Part shown: piece by piece, positions 55,731 through 64,000 of the stretch
Position numbering within the stretch: the first letter of the stretch is position 1
How the letters are laid out: every line of letters starts with the position of its first letter
DNA from: Rhodoblastus sp. 17X3
GTDB taxonomy: Bacteria > Pseudomonadota > Alphaproteobacteria > Rhizobiales > Beijerinckiaceae
Direction of reading: 5' to 3'
NCBI RefSeq assembly: GCF_030056575.1
Contig: NZ_JASHHX010000006.1
Location: 1-64,000 of the forward strand
DNA length: 64,000 bases
Notes under the pieces: generated by a model
What the model was told of the DNA's origin: nothing
Seen by the model: the letters and a program-made list of their open reading frames with translations, nothing else
Databases searched by the model: none
Program-made: the position numbers and the translations under genes

Positions 55731-56424
55731 TCGGCTCGACCCGGCGGTCCATATGCTGTTCTGGTCCGCCGCCACGGTGGCGTGCTACCTGCTGGCCAAG
55801 CGCATCTACCGCAAATGGCCCAAATGGTGGCTCACCCCGCTGGCCGCCGCGCCGGCGGCGCTGATCGTGGCGGCGCTTGTCCTCAAGGAAGATTATCGCG
55901 ATTACTTCCACAGCGCCGGCTGGCTGCTGGCGCTGCTCGGGCCCGCGACGGTCGCTTTCGCCGTGCCGATCTATGAGCAGCGCGCGCTGATCCGTCGCCA
56001 TTGGCCGGTTCTGCTCGCGGGCATGGTGGTCGGGAGCCTCGTCGCCATGGCGACGAGCTGGGGGCTGGCCGCCGCGCTTGGGTTGAGCGGCGCCCTCCAG
56101 CTGAGCCTGACGCCGCGTTCGATGAGCACGCCCTTCGCCATGCAGGTCTCCGGCGAAATCGGCGGCATTCCCGATCTGACGGCGATTTTCGTGGTCATGA
56201 CGGGCGTGTTCGGCGCGGTCATCGGCGAGTTCCTGCTGGCGCGCATGAATTTGCGCTCGGCTCTGGCGCGCGGCGCCCTGTTCGGCGTCGGCGCCCATGG
56301 GGCAGGCACGGCCAAGGCCCATCAGATCGGACAGGTCGAGGGCGCCGTTTCCGGCCTCGTCATGGTGCTGGTCGGCCTGCTCAACGTGCTGGCGGCCCCG
56401 GCTCTCGCGCATTTCCTCCGCTAG
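55711..56424 (+). CDS. lrgB: LrgB/CidB family membrane protein
   Basis: A 237-aa polytopic membrane protein of the LrgB family (PF04172), the partner of CidA/LrgA. It has about seven hydrophobic segments and the conserved LTPRSMSTPFAMQVSGEIGG at about 130-149. ALFGVGAHGAGTAKAHQIG near residue 190 matches the family GxxxHGxGTA motif. Plant and bacterial members transport glycolate/glycerate or pyruvate-type acids; the role here could be either export or lysis control. It overlaps cidA. Confidence 0.92.
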   Translation: MSDWPLSRLDPAVHMLFWSAATVACYLLAKRIYRKWPKWWLTPLAAAPAALIVAALVLKEDYRDYFHSAGWLLALLGPATVAFAVPIYEQRALIRRHWPVLLAGMVVGSLVAMATSWGLAAALGLSGALQLSLTPRSMSTPFAMQVSGEIGGIPDLTAIFVVMTGVFGAVIGEFLLARMNLRSALARGALFGVGAHGAGTAKAHQIGQVEGAVSGLVMVLVGLLNVLAAPALAHFLR

Positions 56425-56435
56425 GGCGGGGAATC

Positions 56436-57440
56436 TTACGGCGCCAGCGCCTTCAGCAATTCCGCATGGAAGCGCTCAGGCTCCTCCATCTGGGGCGCGT
56501 GGCCGAGGCCGGGAAATTCGACCAGCCGCCCGTTCGGGATCATGGCGGCGGCTTCCTTGCCCAGGACGTCGTAATGGCCGAGGCGCTTTTTGACTTCCGC
56601 CGGGGCGATGTCGCCGCCAATCGCGGTCGTGTCCGCCGTGCCGATCATGAGCGTCGTGGGGACCTTGAGGTCGCGGAATTCGTAATAGACCGGCTGGGTG
56701 AAGATCATGTCGTAGATCAGGGCCGAATTCCAGGCGACGATCTCATGGCCCGGACCCTTGTTGAGGCCGGCCAGCATGTCGACCCATTTGTCATAGTCCG
56801 GCTTCCAGCGGCCGCCATAATAGGTCGCCTGTTCATAGGCCCGGACGCTTTCGGCCGAGAGCTTCAGCTCGCGCTGAAACCATTGATCGACGGTGCGATA
56901 GGGAACGCCCCTGGCCTTCCAGTCCTCCAGCCCGATGGGATTGACCAGAACCAGCCCCGAAACCTCGTCCGGAAACATCAGCGCATAGCGCGTCGCCAGC
57001 ATGCCGCCCGTCGAATGGGCGATCAGGGCCGGCTTCTGGACGCCGAGCTGCGCCAGCAGCGCATGGGTGTTGGTCGCGAGCTGCTGGAACGAATATTGGT
57101 AATGCACGGGCTTGGTCGAGGCGCAAAAGCCGATCTGGTCCGGCGCGACGACCCGATAGCCGGCCTTTGAAAGCGCCGCTATCGTCTGCTCCCAGCTCGC
57201 GGCGCAAAAATTCTTGCCATGCAGCAGCACCGCGGTGCGGCCATTGGCCGGCCCCGTTGGCGCAACGTCCATATAGGCCATGGACAATTTCTCGCCCTGC
57301 GACTCGAAATCGAAACGCTGCACGGCATAAGGATAGGCGAAGCCTTCCAGCTGCGGACCGTAGGCGGACGTTTCGGCTGCGGCGGGCGCGACGGTCAGGG
57401 CCAGCGCAGCGACGGCGAGAATATGGCGCAGGGCTTTCAT
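56436..57440 (-). CDS. Secreted alpha/beta hydrolase
   Basis: A 334-aa alpha/beta hydrolase with a signal peptide (about 1-22, ending PAAAETS). The oxyanion motif is LLHGKNFCAASW. The nucleophile is serine in IAHSTGGMLATRY, the acid the aspartate in IGTADTTAIGG, and the base the histidine in GLGHAPQMEEPERFHAEL. It resembles haloalkane-dehalogenase/epoxide-hydrolase-type enzymes, but the substrate is unknown. The ATG at 57440 follows GAGGA, and the frame stays open upstream without a better start. It lies downstream of the RTX gene on the same strand, separated by a terminator. Confidence 0.88.
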   Translation of the reverse strand: MKALRHILAVAALALTVAPAAAETSAYGPQLEGFAYPYAVQRFDFESQGEKLSMAYMDVAPTGPANGRTAVLLHGKNFCAASWEQTIAALSKAGYRVVAPDQIGFCASTKPVHYQYSFQQLATNTHALLAQLGVQKPALIAHSTGGMLATRYALMFPDEVSGLVLVNPIGLEDWKARGVPYRTVDQWFQRELKLSAESVRAYEQATYYGGRWKPDYDKWVDMLAGLNKGPGHEIVAWNSALIYDMIFTQPVYYEFRDLKVPTTLMIGTADTTAIGGDIAPAEVKKRLGHYDVLGKEAAAMIPNGRLVEFPGLGHAPQMEEPERFHAELLKALAP

Positions 57441-57501
57441 ATATTCCTCGGCATTCTGGCTCCCCCGGACCACAGATAAGGCCGAACTCGGCTCGCGCAA
57501 A

Positions 57502-57526
57502 CAAAATGCCGGGGACAAACCCCGGC
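57502..57526 (-). terminator. Intrinsic terminator after the RTX gene
   Basis: 7-bp G+C-rich stem (arms 57520-57526 and 57508-57514) with a 5-nt loop, then ATTTTGTTT on the minus strand. It lies 91 bases after the RTX stop. Confidence 0.7.
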
Positions 57527-57616
57527 TTCGGATTTCGCCTGAACGATTGGTTCATTTCGCGGCCGTCAGCGGAGCGAGCGCATCCGTCAGGTGACCGGCG
57601 TGGGACGGGTCGCCAG

Positions 57617-58639
57617 CTAGGCCTTGAATATGTCCCCGTTCGAGAAGTGGATCGTCAAATTCTCGAGCGCCAGGCTCTGATGGTCCTTGAAGGTGATGGT
57701 CGTTACGCCGCCCTGGACGGTCGTGGATTTGATCGCGTGCGACGACTGCTCCGAATAGACCGTCAGTTCTTGCCCCGCCGCAGTTCCGATAATCGTGTCG
57801 TTGCCGTGCATCCCGGCATATATCGTCGCGGCGCCCGCCGCGCCCCCCTGGATCGAAGTGTTTCCTGTCCCAAGATAAATTGTGTCCATAGCCCCGGTCG
57901 CGCTCGGCATGGTCGAGCCATAGATCGTGTCGTGGCCATCGCCGGCGTAGATCGTGTCGCGGCCGGCGCCGGCATAAATCGCATTATCCCCGTGGAGGAC
58001 CTTCAACAGATCGTCGCCGGGGCCGCCGATCAACGTGTCCATCGGGATGGTCTGATATGTGTGGTCGTGGCCAAGGCCGCTCTCGTTCCCCTGTCCCCAA
58101 TCGTTGCGGTCCCCCTGATGGCCGTGATCGTCCGGATCGCCGCCGGAATAATAATCGAAATTCGCGCCGCCGATGAGTGTCGAGCCTCCGGATCCGGCTT
58201 CCAGCAGGCTCGCCCCGCCGCCGACCAAACGGTCGTGGCCGGTCCCGCCGATCAACGTATTGAGGCCATTCCCGGCTATGAGCTCGTTATCGCCCTGCGT
58301 GACCTGAAGCTTTTCAGCGCCGGCGCCGCCAATGAGCGTGTCGCCGCCGGGTCCCTGATCGAGGATGAAATTCGCGCCGTCTCCGGATGCGATGACGACG
58401 CCGCCGTGCGACGTCAATGTCATCGAACTCGACTTGCCGGCGTCGAGGAAAAAATGATCGAATGTGGGAATTGTGTAGGCGCCGCCAAGCAACTGGACTT
58501 CACCGCCGATGGCGTCCGGCTTGTGCGGAAGCAGGCCGGCGTCTTTCAGCGCTCCCAATATTGCGTTTTCTGTCGCTCGCGACACCGTGCGATCGAGCAG
58601 CGCGTCCAGGCGACATTGGTCCAGATCATAGGTCGCCAT
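57617..58639 (-). CDS. RTX (hemolysin-type calcium-binding) protein, small
   Basis: A 340-aa protein with nonapeptide-like Gly/Asp repeats from about residue 95 to 280 (GGDTLIGGAGAEKL, GGPGDDLLKVLHGDNAIYAG, GAGRDTIYAGDGHDTIYG), which bind calcium and fold into a beta-roll. The start region MATYDLDQCRLDALLDRTVS is helical and unlike a Sec signal. A C-terminal stretch (TITFKDHQSLALENLTIHFS) resembles the export domain of type I secretion substrates. The ATG at 58639 follows GGAG. No type I exporter genes are seen nearby. Function is unknown; it could be an adhesin, toxin fragment or matrix protein. Confidence 0.8.
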   Translation of the reverse strand: MATYDLDQCRLDALLDRTVSRATENAILGALKDAGLLPHKPDAIGGEVQLLGGAYTIPTFDHFFLDAGKSSSMTLTSHGGVVIASGDGANFILDQGPGGDTLIGGAGAEKLQVTQGDNELIAGNGLNTLIGGTGHDRLVGGGASLLEAGSGGSTLIGGANFDYYSGGDPDDHGHQGDRNDWGQGNESGLGHDHTYQTIPMDTLIGGPGDDLLKVLHGDNAIYAGAGRDTIYAGDGHDTIYGSTMPSATGAMDTIYLGTGNTSIQGGAAGAATIYAGMHGNDTIIGTAAGQELTVYSEQSSHAIKSTTVQGGVTTITFKDHQSLALENLTIHFSNGDIFKA

Positions 58640-59019
58640 CGCTGTCTCCGAGTTCTCGGATTCTCGACGCGTGCTCGAGTCTGGCCGAAGCGAAACCTGA
58701 TGGCCAGGCAACCGCATTACAACACTTGGCTAAGGTGCGTGATTTTTCACATCGCGTCGAGGCGGACGTGGCGCAACTTTTGTGAGTACGCCGGTGGGCA
58801 TATGGCGGCTACCCCTTAATGGCGACGAAGAGATCCGGGCGGCCTCGCTTGCGTCACGCTGGCGCGCCCTCACCGCGCATTGGACGCGCGAATGCCGCCA
58901 GATCGGGGCGAATGTCAAGTAAAGGCGCCGATTTGATGCGCGTAAAGGACGACTGCGGGCGCAAAGAAAAAAGCCGGAGGCTCCCGCCCCCGGCTTGGAA
59001 ATTCATATTAGCGCAGATT
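58640..59019. other. Intergenic stretch of about 380 bases without a gene
   Basis: Between the RTX start and the cytochrome c stop. It holds the cycM terminator at 58967-58996 and the upstream region of the RTX gene. An open plus-strand frame begins at 58819, but it runs antisense through cycM and has no homology I recognise. No convincing promoter, repeat or RNA was seen. Confidence 0.6.
58967..58996 (-). terminator. Intrinsic terminator after the cytochrome c gene
   Basis: 7-bp stem (58990-58996 with 58971-58977, extended by G-C pairs with a bulge), followed by a T-run from the A-tract 58967-58972. It lies 24 bases after the cycM stop. Confidence 0.75.
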
Positions 59020-59553
59020 TTACTTCGCGGCCGGCAGCGGAACCGGGGCGTCGGAGAGCGAGCGCAGGTAAACGATGATGTCGGCGCGCTTGCCGGCGTC
59101 AGGCTCGCCGCCAAAGCCCATCTTGGTGCCGGCGACAAAGGTCTTCGGGCTGGTGATGAAGGCGTCGAGATCTTCAAAGGTCCATTTGCCGCCCTTGGCC
59201 TTCAGCGCGTCGGAATAGCCAAAGCCGGCTTCGCTGGCCTTGGCGCGCTCCACCACGCCATAAAGGTTGGGGCCGACCTTGGCGGGGGCGCCCTTGTCGA
59301 AGCTGTGGCAGGTCGCGCAAACCTTGGTGAGGGCCTTGCCCTTGTCGGCGTCGGCCTTGGCCAGCAGGTTGGGCAGCGGGACCGCGGCGACCGGAGCGGC
59401 CTTCTTCGCGGGCTCGGCGCCGCTGGGGAGATCGAAGCCCGGCGGGTTCGCGGGCTGGGCCACGACGAGCGCATTGCTGAAAAGGCCGAGGAAAAGGGCG
59501 AACAGGATGGCGCCGAAAAGCGCCCCGTAAACACGGTAGTCGAGAAGAAACAT
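59020..59553 (-). CDS. cycM: Membrane-anchored cytochrome c (CycM-like c552)
   Basis: A 177-aa class I cytochrome c. One N-terminal TM anchor (about residues 9-32) keeps it on the periplasmic face. An Ala/Pro/Lys linker follows, then the heme motif CATCH with Cys79, Cys82 and His83. The axial methionine is at about 145 in AGTKMGFGG. Rhizobial CycM carries electrons from the bc1 complex to the aa3 oxidase. GGAG precedes the ATG at 59553. It is monocistronic, divergent from kdsB, with a terminator downstream. Confidence 0.92.
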   Translation of the reverse strand: MFLLDYRVYGALFGAILFALFLGLFSNALVVAQPANPPGFDLPSGAEPAKKAAPVAAVPLPNLLAKADADKGKALTKVCATCHSFDKGAPAKVGPNLYGVVERAKASEAGFGYSDALKAKGGKWTFEDLDAFITSPKTFVAGTKMGFGGEPDAGKRADIIVYLRSLSDAPVPLPAAK

Positions 59554-59665
59554 GCCGCAATCTCCGCTGGGACGGCCTCTGATAAACGCTTTGCCTCATG
59601 CTTGGCAACACGTATAAGCGGCGAAAATCCTCATAAATTAAGCCTAGTCGCCCAGCTCAGTCCTC

Positions 59666-60412
59666 ATGTCCGAAAACGTCCTCATCATCATACCCGCCCG
59701 CCTCGCCTCGACGCGGCTCCCCGACAAGCCGCTCGCCGAGCTTTGCGGCGCGCCGATGATTGTCCAGGTTTACCGACGAGCGGTCGAGGCGGGGATCGGG
59801 CCGGTGCTGGTCGCGGCGGACGGGCCGGAGATCGCGGCGGCGATACGCCACGCTGGCGGCGAGGCCGTCGTGACCGATCCGGACCTGCCCTCGGGCTCGG
59901 ACCGCATCTACGCGGCGCTGCAAAGTTACGACCCGGAAGAGCGCTATGGCGTGATCGTCAACTTGCAGGGCGACCTGCCGACCATCGACCCGGCCAGCGT
60001 GCGCGCCTCGCTCGCGCCTCTCGCCGACCCGGCGGTCGATATCGCCACGCTGGCCGCACGAATCGCCCGCGCCGAGGAGCGTACCGACTCTAATGTGGTC
60101 AAGGCGGTGGGCTCGCCGATCGGGCTATCTCGCCTGCGCGCGCTCTATTTCACCCGCGCCACCGCGCCCTGGGGCGAGGGCGACCTGTTCCACCACATCG
60201 GCCTCTATGCCTATCGCCGCGCGGCCTTGGAGCGTTTCGTGGCCTTGCCGCCCTCGGCGCTGGAAAAGCGCGAGAAGCTGGAGCAATTGCGCGCGCTGGA
60301 GGCGGGCATGCGCATCGATGTGGAAATCGTCGACGCCGTGCCGCTCGGCGTCGACACCCCTGCCGATCTGGAGCGCGCGCGCAAGATCCTCGACGGAAGC
60401 AGCCAGAAATGA
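59666..60412 (+). CDS. kdsB: 3-deoxy-manno-octulosonate cytidylyltransferase (CMP-Kdo synthetase)
   Basis: Activates Kdo with CTP for lipopolysaccharide core synthesis. The 248 residues match KdsB. The N-terminal nucleotide loop is [20 protein letters not shown], and [12 protein letters not shown] and [12 protein letters not shown] (metal-binding aspartate) follow. The C-terminus shows [20 protein letters not shown] and [17 protein letters not shown]. It overlaps pheA by 4 bases (ATGA) and so is coupled to it. The start is the ATG at 59666, 112 bases from the divergent cycM. Confidence 0.96.
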   Translation: MSENVLIIIPARLASTRLPDKPLAELCGAPMIVQVYRRAVEAGIGPVLVAADGPEIAAAIRHAGGEAVVTDPDLPSGSDRIYAALQSYDPEERYGVIVNLQGDLPTIDPASVRASLAPLADPAVDIATLAARIARAEERTDSNVVKAVGSPIGLSRLRALYFTRATAPWGEGDLFHHIGLYAYRRAALERFVALPPSALEKREKLEQLRALEAGMRIDVEIVDAVPLGVDTPADLERARKILDGSSQK

Positions 60413-61260
60413 ACAAGATCATTGCCTATCAGGGCGAGCCGGGCGCGAATTCCCATATCGCCTGTTCCGACGTCTATCCCGGTTGGGACACCTTGCCCTG
60501 CGCCAGCTTCGAGGAGGCGCTTTCGGCCATTGGAGAAGGCCGCGCCGATCTCGGCATGATTCCGATCGAGAATTCGCTCGCGGGCCGCGTCGCCGACATC
60601 CATCATTTCCTGCCCGGCTCAGGGCTCTATATCGTCGGCGAATATTTCCTGCCGATTCATTTTCATCTGCTCGGCGTCAAGGGCGCGAAGATCGAGGATT
60701 TGCGCAGCGTCTACAGCCATGTCCACGCGCTGGGACAATGCCGCAAGATCATCAAGAAATATAATCTGAAGGCCGTGACGACTGGCGACACCGCCGGTTC
60801 GGCGCGCGAGGTGGCGGAATGGGGCGACAAGAGCCGCGCCTCGCTCGCGCCACTGCTCGCCGCCGAAATCTACGGCCTCGACGTGCTCGCCCGCTTCGTC
60901 GAGGACGAGGACCACAACACCACGCGTTTCGTCGTGCTGTCGCGCGAGCCGCGCTCCGGCCCGCGCCCCGAAGGGCCGATGCTGACAACCTTCATCTTCC
61001 GCGTGCGCAACGTGCCCTCCGCGCTCTACAAGGCGCTCGGCGGCTTCGCCACCAATGGCGTCAACATGACCAAGCTGGAAAGCTACATGGTCAATGGCGA
61101 ATTCGCGGCAACGCAATTCCTGGTCGATGTCGAGGGGCATCCTGAAGACCCCAATCTCGCGCTGGCGCTGGAGGAATTGCAGTTCTTCAGCGAGGAGGTC
61201 CGGATTCTGGGCGCCTATCCGGCCCATCCGTTCCGCCAGGAGTTCGGGAGCGGGAGCTAG
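60409..61260 (+). CDS. pheA: Prephenate dehydratase
   Basis: Converts prephenate to phenylpyruvate for phenylalanine synthesis. It has 283 aa. The catalytic domain (1-180) has [32 protein letters not shown], and the TRF motif in [14 protein letters not shown]-terminal ACT regulatory domain follows (about 195-280), starting [20 protein letters not shown]. It carries [11 protein letters not shown] where enteric proteins have an ESRP motif, so feedback binding may differ. There is no chorismate mutase domain. It is coupled to kdsB. Confidence 0.95.
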   Translation: MNKIIAYQGEPGANSHIACSDVYPGWDTLPCASFEEALSAIGEGRADLGMIPIENSLAGRVADIHHFLPGSGLYIVGEYFLPIHFHLLGVKGAKIEDLRSVYSHVHALGQCRKIIKKYNLKAVTTGDTAGSAREVAEWGDKSRASLAPLLAAEIYGLDVLARFVEDEDHNTTRFVVLSREPRSGPRPEGPMLTTFIFRVRNVPSALYKALGGFATNGVNMTKLESYMVNGEFAATQFLVDVEGHPEDPNLALALEELQFFSEEVRILGAYPAHPFRQEFGSGS

Positions 61261-61341
61261 GCCAGAAATCAGAAGCTCACGCCGCTCTTCCGATCGGCGC
61301 GCCGGAAGCCGCATTAAGTGCCGCAGGTGTAAAATTTTGCG

Positions 61342-61596
61342 TCACAGCACGTTCGGTCGGAGGTCGGAATAACAGAAATCGCCCGTCACCCGATAGAACC
61401 AGTATCCGGCGCCCGCGAATCTGCCCATGATTTCGGCCCCCGTCGCAGGGCGGCATTCCTGGACGACCCAGGCTGGCACTCCCTCGCCGGATGTCGGCCT
61501 CCTCGCTTTCGCGGCGTGATCGCCGGCATAGGCGCTTGCATCTGTTGCGGATAGCGCGATCGCAAGCAGCATTGCGTAAGCCTTGCGCTTGCTCAT
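61342..61596 (-). CDS. Small secreted protein of unknown function
   Basis: An 84-aa frame with a signal peptide (about residues 1-25: KRKAYAMLLAIALSATDASA, then Y-A-G-D). The mature part is basic then aromatic (WVVQECRPATGAEIMGRF, YWFYRVTGDFCYSDL) with two cysteines that could pair. I recognise no family. An ATG at 61596 opens just at the signal; the frame also stays open from 61641. A+T content is somewhat higher than in neighbours. It could be a spurious frame. Confidence 0.5.
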   Translation of the reverse strand: MSKRKAYAMLLAIALSATDASAYAGDHAAKARRPTSGEGVPAWVVQECRPATGAEIMGRFAGAGYWFYRVTGDFCYSDLRPNVL

Positions 61597-61780
61597 GGGG
61601 GGATATGTCGAGACATATCGTGGCGTGGTTAAGCGTAACATCGCCTTGTCCTGAATATTGCGGGAGACTTCAGCTTGAGCTGGTTGGAGATGTCTCCGCG
61701 ATCGTCATTCAATTGACGAGTTCGGACAAAAAAAGTTGCATCTTGGCTTCAACTTTATTCGCCTTTCAGGCGCTCGTTCG

Positions 61781-62470
61781 CTATAGCCCCGCCCGCCATT
61801 TCGCAAAACCATCCGCGCGCAACCGGCAGGCCGGACATTCGCCGCAGCCATAACCCCAATCGTGGCGGGCGCCGCGCTCGCCGAGATAACAGGTGTGGCT
61901 GTGCTCGACGATGGCCTCGACCAGGGCCGGGCCGCCGAGGTCCTGCGCCAGCTCCCAGCTTTGCGCCTTGTCGAGCCACATCAGCGGCGTCTCCAGCACG
62001 AAACGGCTTTCCATCCCGATATTCAGCGCCACCTGCATGGCCTTGATGGCGTCGTCGCGGCAATCGGGATAGCCGGAAAAATCGGTCTCGCACATGCCGC
62101 CGACGATGCGGGTCAGTCCGCGCCGATAGGCCAGCGCGGCGGCGAAGGTCAGGAAGATCAGGTTGCGGCCGGGCACAAATGTGTTGGGCAGGTTCTTCGC
62201 GCCCATCTCGATGGATTTCGCCCGCGTCAGGGCCGTGTCCGAGACGGCGCCCAGCGCCGCGAGGTCGAGCACATGGTCCGGGCCGAGTTTCCTGGCCCAT
62301 TCCGGCTTGAGTTTGGCGAGCGCGTCGCGCAAAACGCCGCGCTGGTCGAGTTCGATGCGATGGCGCTGGCCGTAATCGAAGCCGAGCGTCTCGACGCGCT
62401 CGTAGCGCTCCAGCGCCCAGGCGAGGCAGGTGGTGGAATCCTGCCCGCCGGAAAACAGAACCAAGGCCAT
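61781..62470 (-). CDS. queC: 7-cyano-7-deazaguanine synthase
   Basis: Converts carboxy-deazaguanine to preQ0 in queuosine synthesis, using ATP and ammonia. The 229 residues begin with the PP-loop [16 protein letters not shown] (SGGQDS at 7-12). [20 protein letters not shown] and [19 protein letters not shown] are family signatures. The zinc site at the C-terminus uses HSHTCYLG, and [10 protein letters not shown]. It pairs functionally with queG at 11.4 kb, although the genes are far apart. The gap to pabB is 222 bases and contains a 27-bp direct repeat. Confidence 0.96.
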   Translation of the reverse strand: MALVLFSGGQDSTTCLAWALERYERVETLGFDYGQRHRIELDQRGVLRDALAKLKPEWARKLGPDHVLDLAALGAVSDTALTRAKSIEMGAKNLPNTFVPGRNLIFLTFAAALAYRRGLTRIVGGMCETDFSGYPDCRDDAIKAMQVALNIGMESRFVLETPLMWLDKAQSWELAQDLGGPALVEAIVEHSHTCYLGERGARHDWGYGCGECPACRLRADGFAKWRAGL

Positions 62471-62530
62471 GCGCCGCCCTCCCGAAAAGTCTGCCTACAC
62501 CGGAGCGGCGCGCGCGTCCATGTCGCCGTG

Positions 62531-62597
62531 CGCTCTGGCCTCCGCCAGCCGCTTGCGTCATGTTGGCGCTCGCTCTGGCCTCCGCCAACCGCTTGCG
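62531..62597. repeat. 27-bp direct repeat, two copies 40 bp apart
   Basis: CGCTCTGGCCTCCGCCAGCC(GCTTGCG) at 62531-62557 is repeated at 62571-62597 with one substitution. It lies in the divergent queC/pabB gap. It might be a binding site pair or slippage product. Confidence 0.7.
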
Positions 62598-62692
62598 CGG
62601 GCGGACTTTTTCGCGGCCGCCTTTGCCAAGCGCCGCCATCTGCATTATCTCGCGGGGGCGCCGCCAGACTGGCGCGTCTCCGGGATCGCGCC

Positions 62693-63829
62693 TTGCCTCT
62701 TGAGCCGCCCTATTGCCTGATCGAAGACCGCGAAGCCGGCGAAACCCTGCTGTTCGCCGAACCGCGCGCTATCGTTGCTGCGCATCGGGCCGAGGAGGTC
62801 GCGGGCGCCTTCGCCGCCTTGCAGCGGGCGGTGGGCGAGGGATTTTTCGTCGCCGGCTCCGTCGCCTATGAATGCGGCTACGCGTTGGAGCCGCGTCTCG
62901 CGCCGCTGCTGCGCTCCTGTTCGGGAAAACCGCTGCTGCTGTTTGGCGTGTTTGATGCGCCGCGCCCGGCGCCGTCGCTCGCCCCGGCGGGCGCCGCCGC
63001 GATCGAGGCGCTCGCTCCGGTCTGGACCTTCGCCGAATATGAAAAGCGCTTCGCCGCCTGCCGCGACTATATCGCCGCGGGCGATGTCTATCAGATCAAC
63101 CTGACCTTCCCGCTCGCGGGCGCATGGCGCGGAACGCCGCTCGATCTCTATCGGATTTTGCGGGCGCGCCAGCCCGTCGAACTCGGCGGAATCGTGGCTT
63201 TGGGGGCAGAGACGATCCTGTCGGTCTCGCCCGAAATCTTTTTTTCCACGCGCGGCGAAAGGATTTTCGCGCGGCCCATGAAAGGCACCGCACGGCGCGG
63301 CGCGACGCCCGAGGCGGACCGCGCCTTGGCCGAAGCCCTGGCCAGCGACGAAAAGAACCGCGCGGAAAATCTGATGATCGTCGATCTGCTGCGCAGCGAT
63401 ATCAGTCGCCTGTCAGAGATCGGTTCGGTTCAGGTGACGGATCTTTTCTCCGTCGCGACCTTCCCGACGCTGCACCAGATGACCTCCGGCGTGGAGGCGC
63501 GGCTGCGGCCGGGACTGTCCTTCTCGGAAATTTTCGCTGGGCTGTTTCCCTGCGGCTCGGTCACCGGCGCGCCAAAGATCCGCGCCATGGAAATCATCGC
63601 CGAGCTGGAGACGGCGCCGCGCGAAAATTATTGCGGCGCGATCGGTTATGTCGCGCCGGGCGGCGACATGCGCTTCAATGTCGCCATCCGCACGCTGACG
63701 CTCGGCAGGGATCGGCGCCTGACCTGCCCGGTCGGCTCGGCGGTGGTGGCGGATTCGCGGGCGCGGGAGGAATATGACGAATGTCTGCTCAAGGCGCGCT
63801 TCCTGACGGGCGAGACGATTTCGGGCTGA
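62693..63829 (+). CDS. pabB: Aminodeoxychorismate synthase component I
   Basis: Makes 4-amino-4-deoxychorismate from chorismate with glutamine-derived ammonia, for folate. The 378 aa hold the chorismate-binding fold: DYIAAGDVYQINLTFPLAG, IFARPMKGTARRGATPEADR, DLLRSDISRLSEIGSVQV and GLFPCGSVTGAPKIRAMEII. No ATG, GTG or better start lies near; the TTG at 62693, preceded by CGGGA, gives MPLEPPYCLIEDREAGE. It overlaps pabC by 49 bases. Anthranilate synthase component I (TrpE) is longer and less likely. Confidence 0.9.
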   Translation: MPLEPPYCLIEDREAGETLLFAEPRAIVAAHRAEEVAGAFAALQRAVGEGFFVAGSVAYECGYALEPRLAPLLRSCSGKPLLLFGVFDAPRPAPSLAPAGAAAIEALAPVWTFAEYEKRFAACRDYIAAGDVYQINLTFPLAGAWRGTPLDLYRILRARQPVELGGIVALGAETILSVSPEIFFSTRGERIFARPMKGTARRGATPEADRALAEALASDEKNRAENLMIVDLLRSDISRLSEIGSVQVTDLFSVATFPTLHQMTSGVEARLRPGLSFSEIFAGLFPCGSVTGAPKIRAMEIIAELETAPRENYCGAIGYVAPGGDMRFNVAIRTLTLGRDRRLTCPVGSAVVADSRAREEYDECLLKARFLTGETISG

Positions 63830-64000
63830 TCGAGACGCTGCGCTGGACCCGCGACGGCGGCTATTGGCTCGTCGAGGGCCATCGCGCGCGCATGGCCGCG
63901 TCGGCGGCGGCTTTGGGCTTTGCTTTCGCGCCCGGAGCTTTCGATGCGGCGCTGGCGCGAGCCTGCGCGGGGGCAGGAGCCGAAACCCTGCGCGTTCGGC
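63781..64000 (+). CDS. pabC: Aminodeoxychorismate lyase, N-terminal part (runs off the window)
   Basis: Class IV PLP enzyme that releases pyruvate to give 4-aminobenzoate. Only the first 73 codons are inside the window, with no stop reached. It opens MSAQGALPDGRDDFGLIETL and continues WTRDGGYWLVEGHRARMAA, the class-IV start (an 'LIETL..' strand and the HRARM helix). The active-site lysine would lie beyond the window. It begins at an ATG inside pabB, in another frame, so the two are coupled. Confidence 0.85.
   Translation, partial: MSAQGALPDGRDDFGLIETLRWTRDGGYWLVEGHRARMAASAAALGFAFAPGAFDAALARACAGAGAETLRVR

Noticed and set aside
55317-56424. Toxin-antitoxin or phage lysis cassette
   Set aside because: Both proteins are standard CidA/LrgA and LrgB membrane proteins with a LysR regulator, and no phage genes are near.
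58819-60093. 424-aa plus-strand frame over cycM and kdsB
   Set aside because: It is antisense to cycM and out of frame with kdsB, and passes through the cycM terminator and promoter region.

Overview
The window is about 66% G+C (estimated by eye) and gene-dense, with almost only chromosomal housekeeping genes. It fits an alphaproteobacterium of the Rhizobiales (Hyphomicrobiales). The evidence is a SAM-II riboswitch ahead of metZ, an Irr-type Fur regulator divergent from fabA-fabB-fabI, a fused acyl-CoA-ligase/GNAT protein, a duplicated-domain dCTP deaminase, a membrane-anchored CycM-like cytochrome c, and the order rimP-nusA-ylxR-infB-rbfA-truB-rpsO-pnp. A Beijerinckiaceae/Methylocystaceae-like host is my guess; no gene here proves it. 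No IS element, prophage, CRISPR array or rRNA was seen.

Layout. 0.2-6.8 kb: glycolate/glyoxylate use, with malate synthase G (+) meeting an operon glcG-glcD-glcE-glcF (-). 6.9-14.4 kb: a PLP aminotransferase, an O6-alkylguanine repair protein, a candidate small RNA, endonuclease III, a GST, epoxyqueuosine reductase QueG, an SDR protein and a DUF900 esterase. 14.5-19.9 kb: a YgiQ radical-SAM protein, thioredoxin, a YdfG-like dehydrogenase, an ICMT-like membrane protein, an FmdB zinc ribbon, CDP-diglyceride hydrolase and tRNA-Gly(CCC). 20-29 kb: dCTP deaminase, riboswitch-controlled metZ, an Ivy-type lysozyme inhibitor, a DUF2147 protein, a Pat-like protein acetyltransferase, an L,D-transpeptidase and a DUF2076 protein. 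29-34.6 kb: irr, then fabA-fabB-fabI for unsaturated fatty acid synthesis and a GT-C-like membrane protein.

34.6-45 kb, all on the minus strand: the transcription/translation cluster rimP, nusA, ylxR, infB, rbfA, truB, rpsO, pnp, with a good promoter ahead of rimP and a terminator between rpsO and pnp. 45-48.4 kb: an FMN-binding split-barrel protein, an MmcQ/YjbR protein, arabinose-5-phosphate isomerase, a hydrolase and a GNAT enzyme. 48.4-54.2 kb: the yejABEF peptide ABC transporter. 54.3-56.4 kb: a LysR regulator divergent from a cidA/lrgB pair, with overlapping palindromes between them. 56.4-64 kb: a secreted hydrolase, a small RTX protein, a cytochrome c, kdsB-pheA, queC, and pabB with a truncated pabC. 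KpsF/KdsD and KdsB both serve CMP-Kdo synthesis; QueG and QueC both serve queuosine synthesis.

The most unusual signals are non-coding. They are a 36-37 bp intergenic repeat in three copies, each beside a strong hairpin; four 12-bp iterons between irr and fabA; four 14-bp tandem units across the yejA stop codon; overlapping 6-3-6 palindromes in the lysR/cidA gap; and a candidate sRNA resembling the rhizobial mmgR/suhB class. I found no clear new defence or biosynthetic system.
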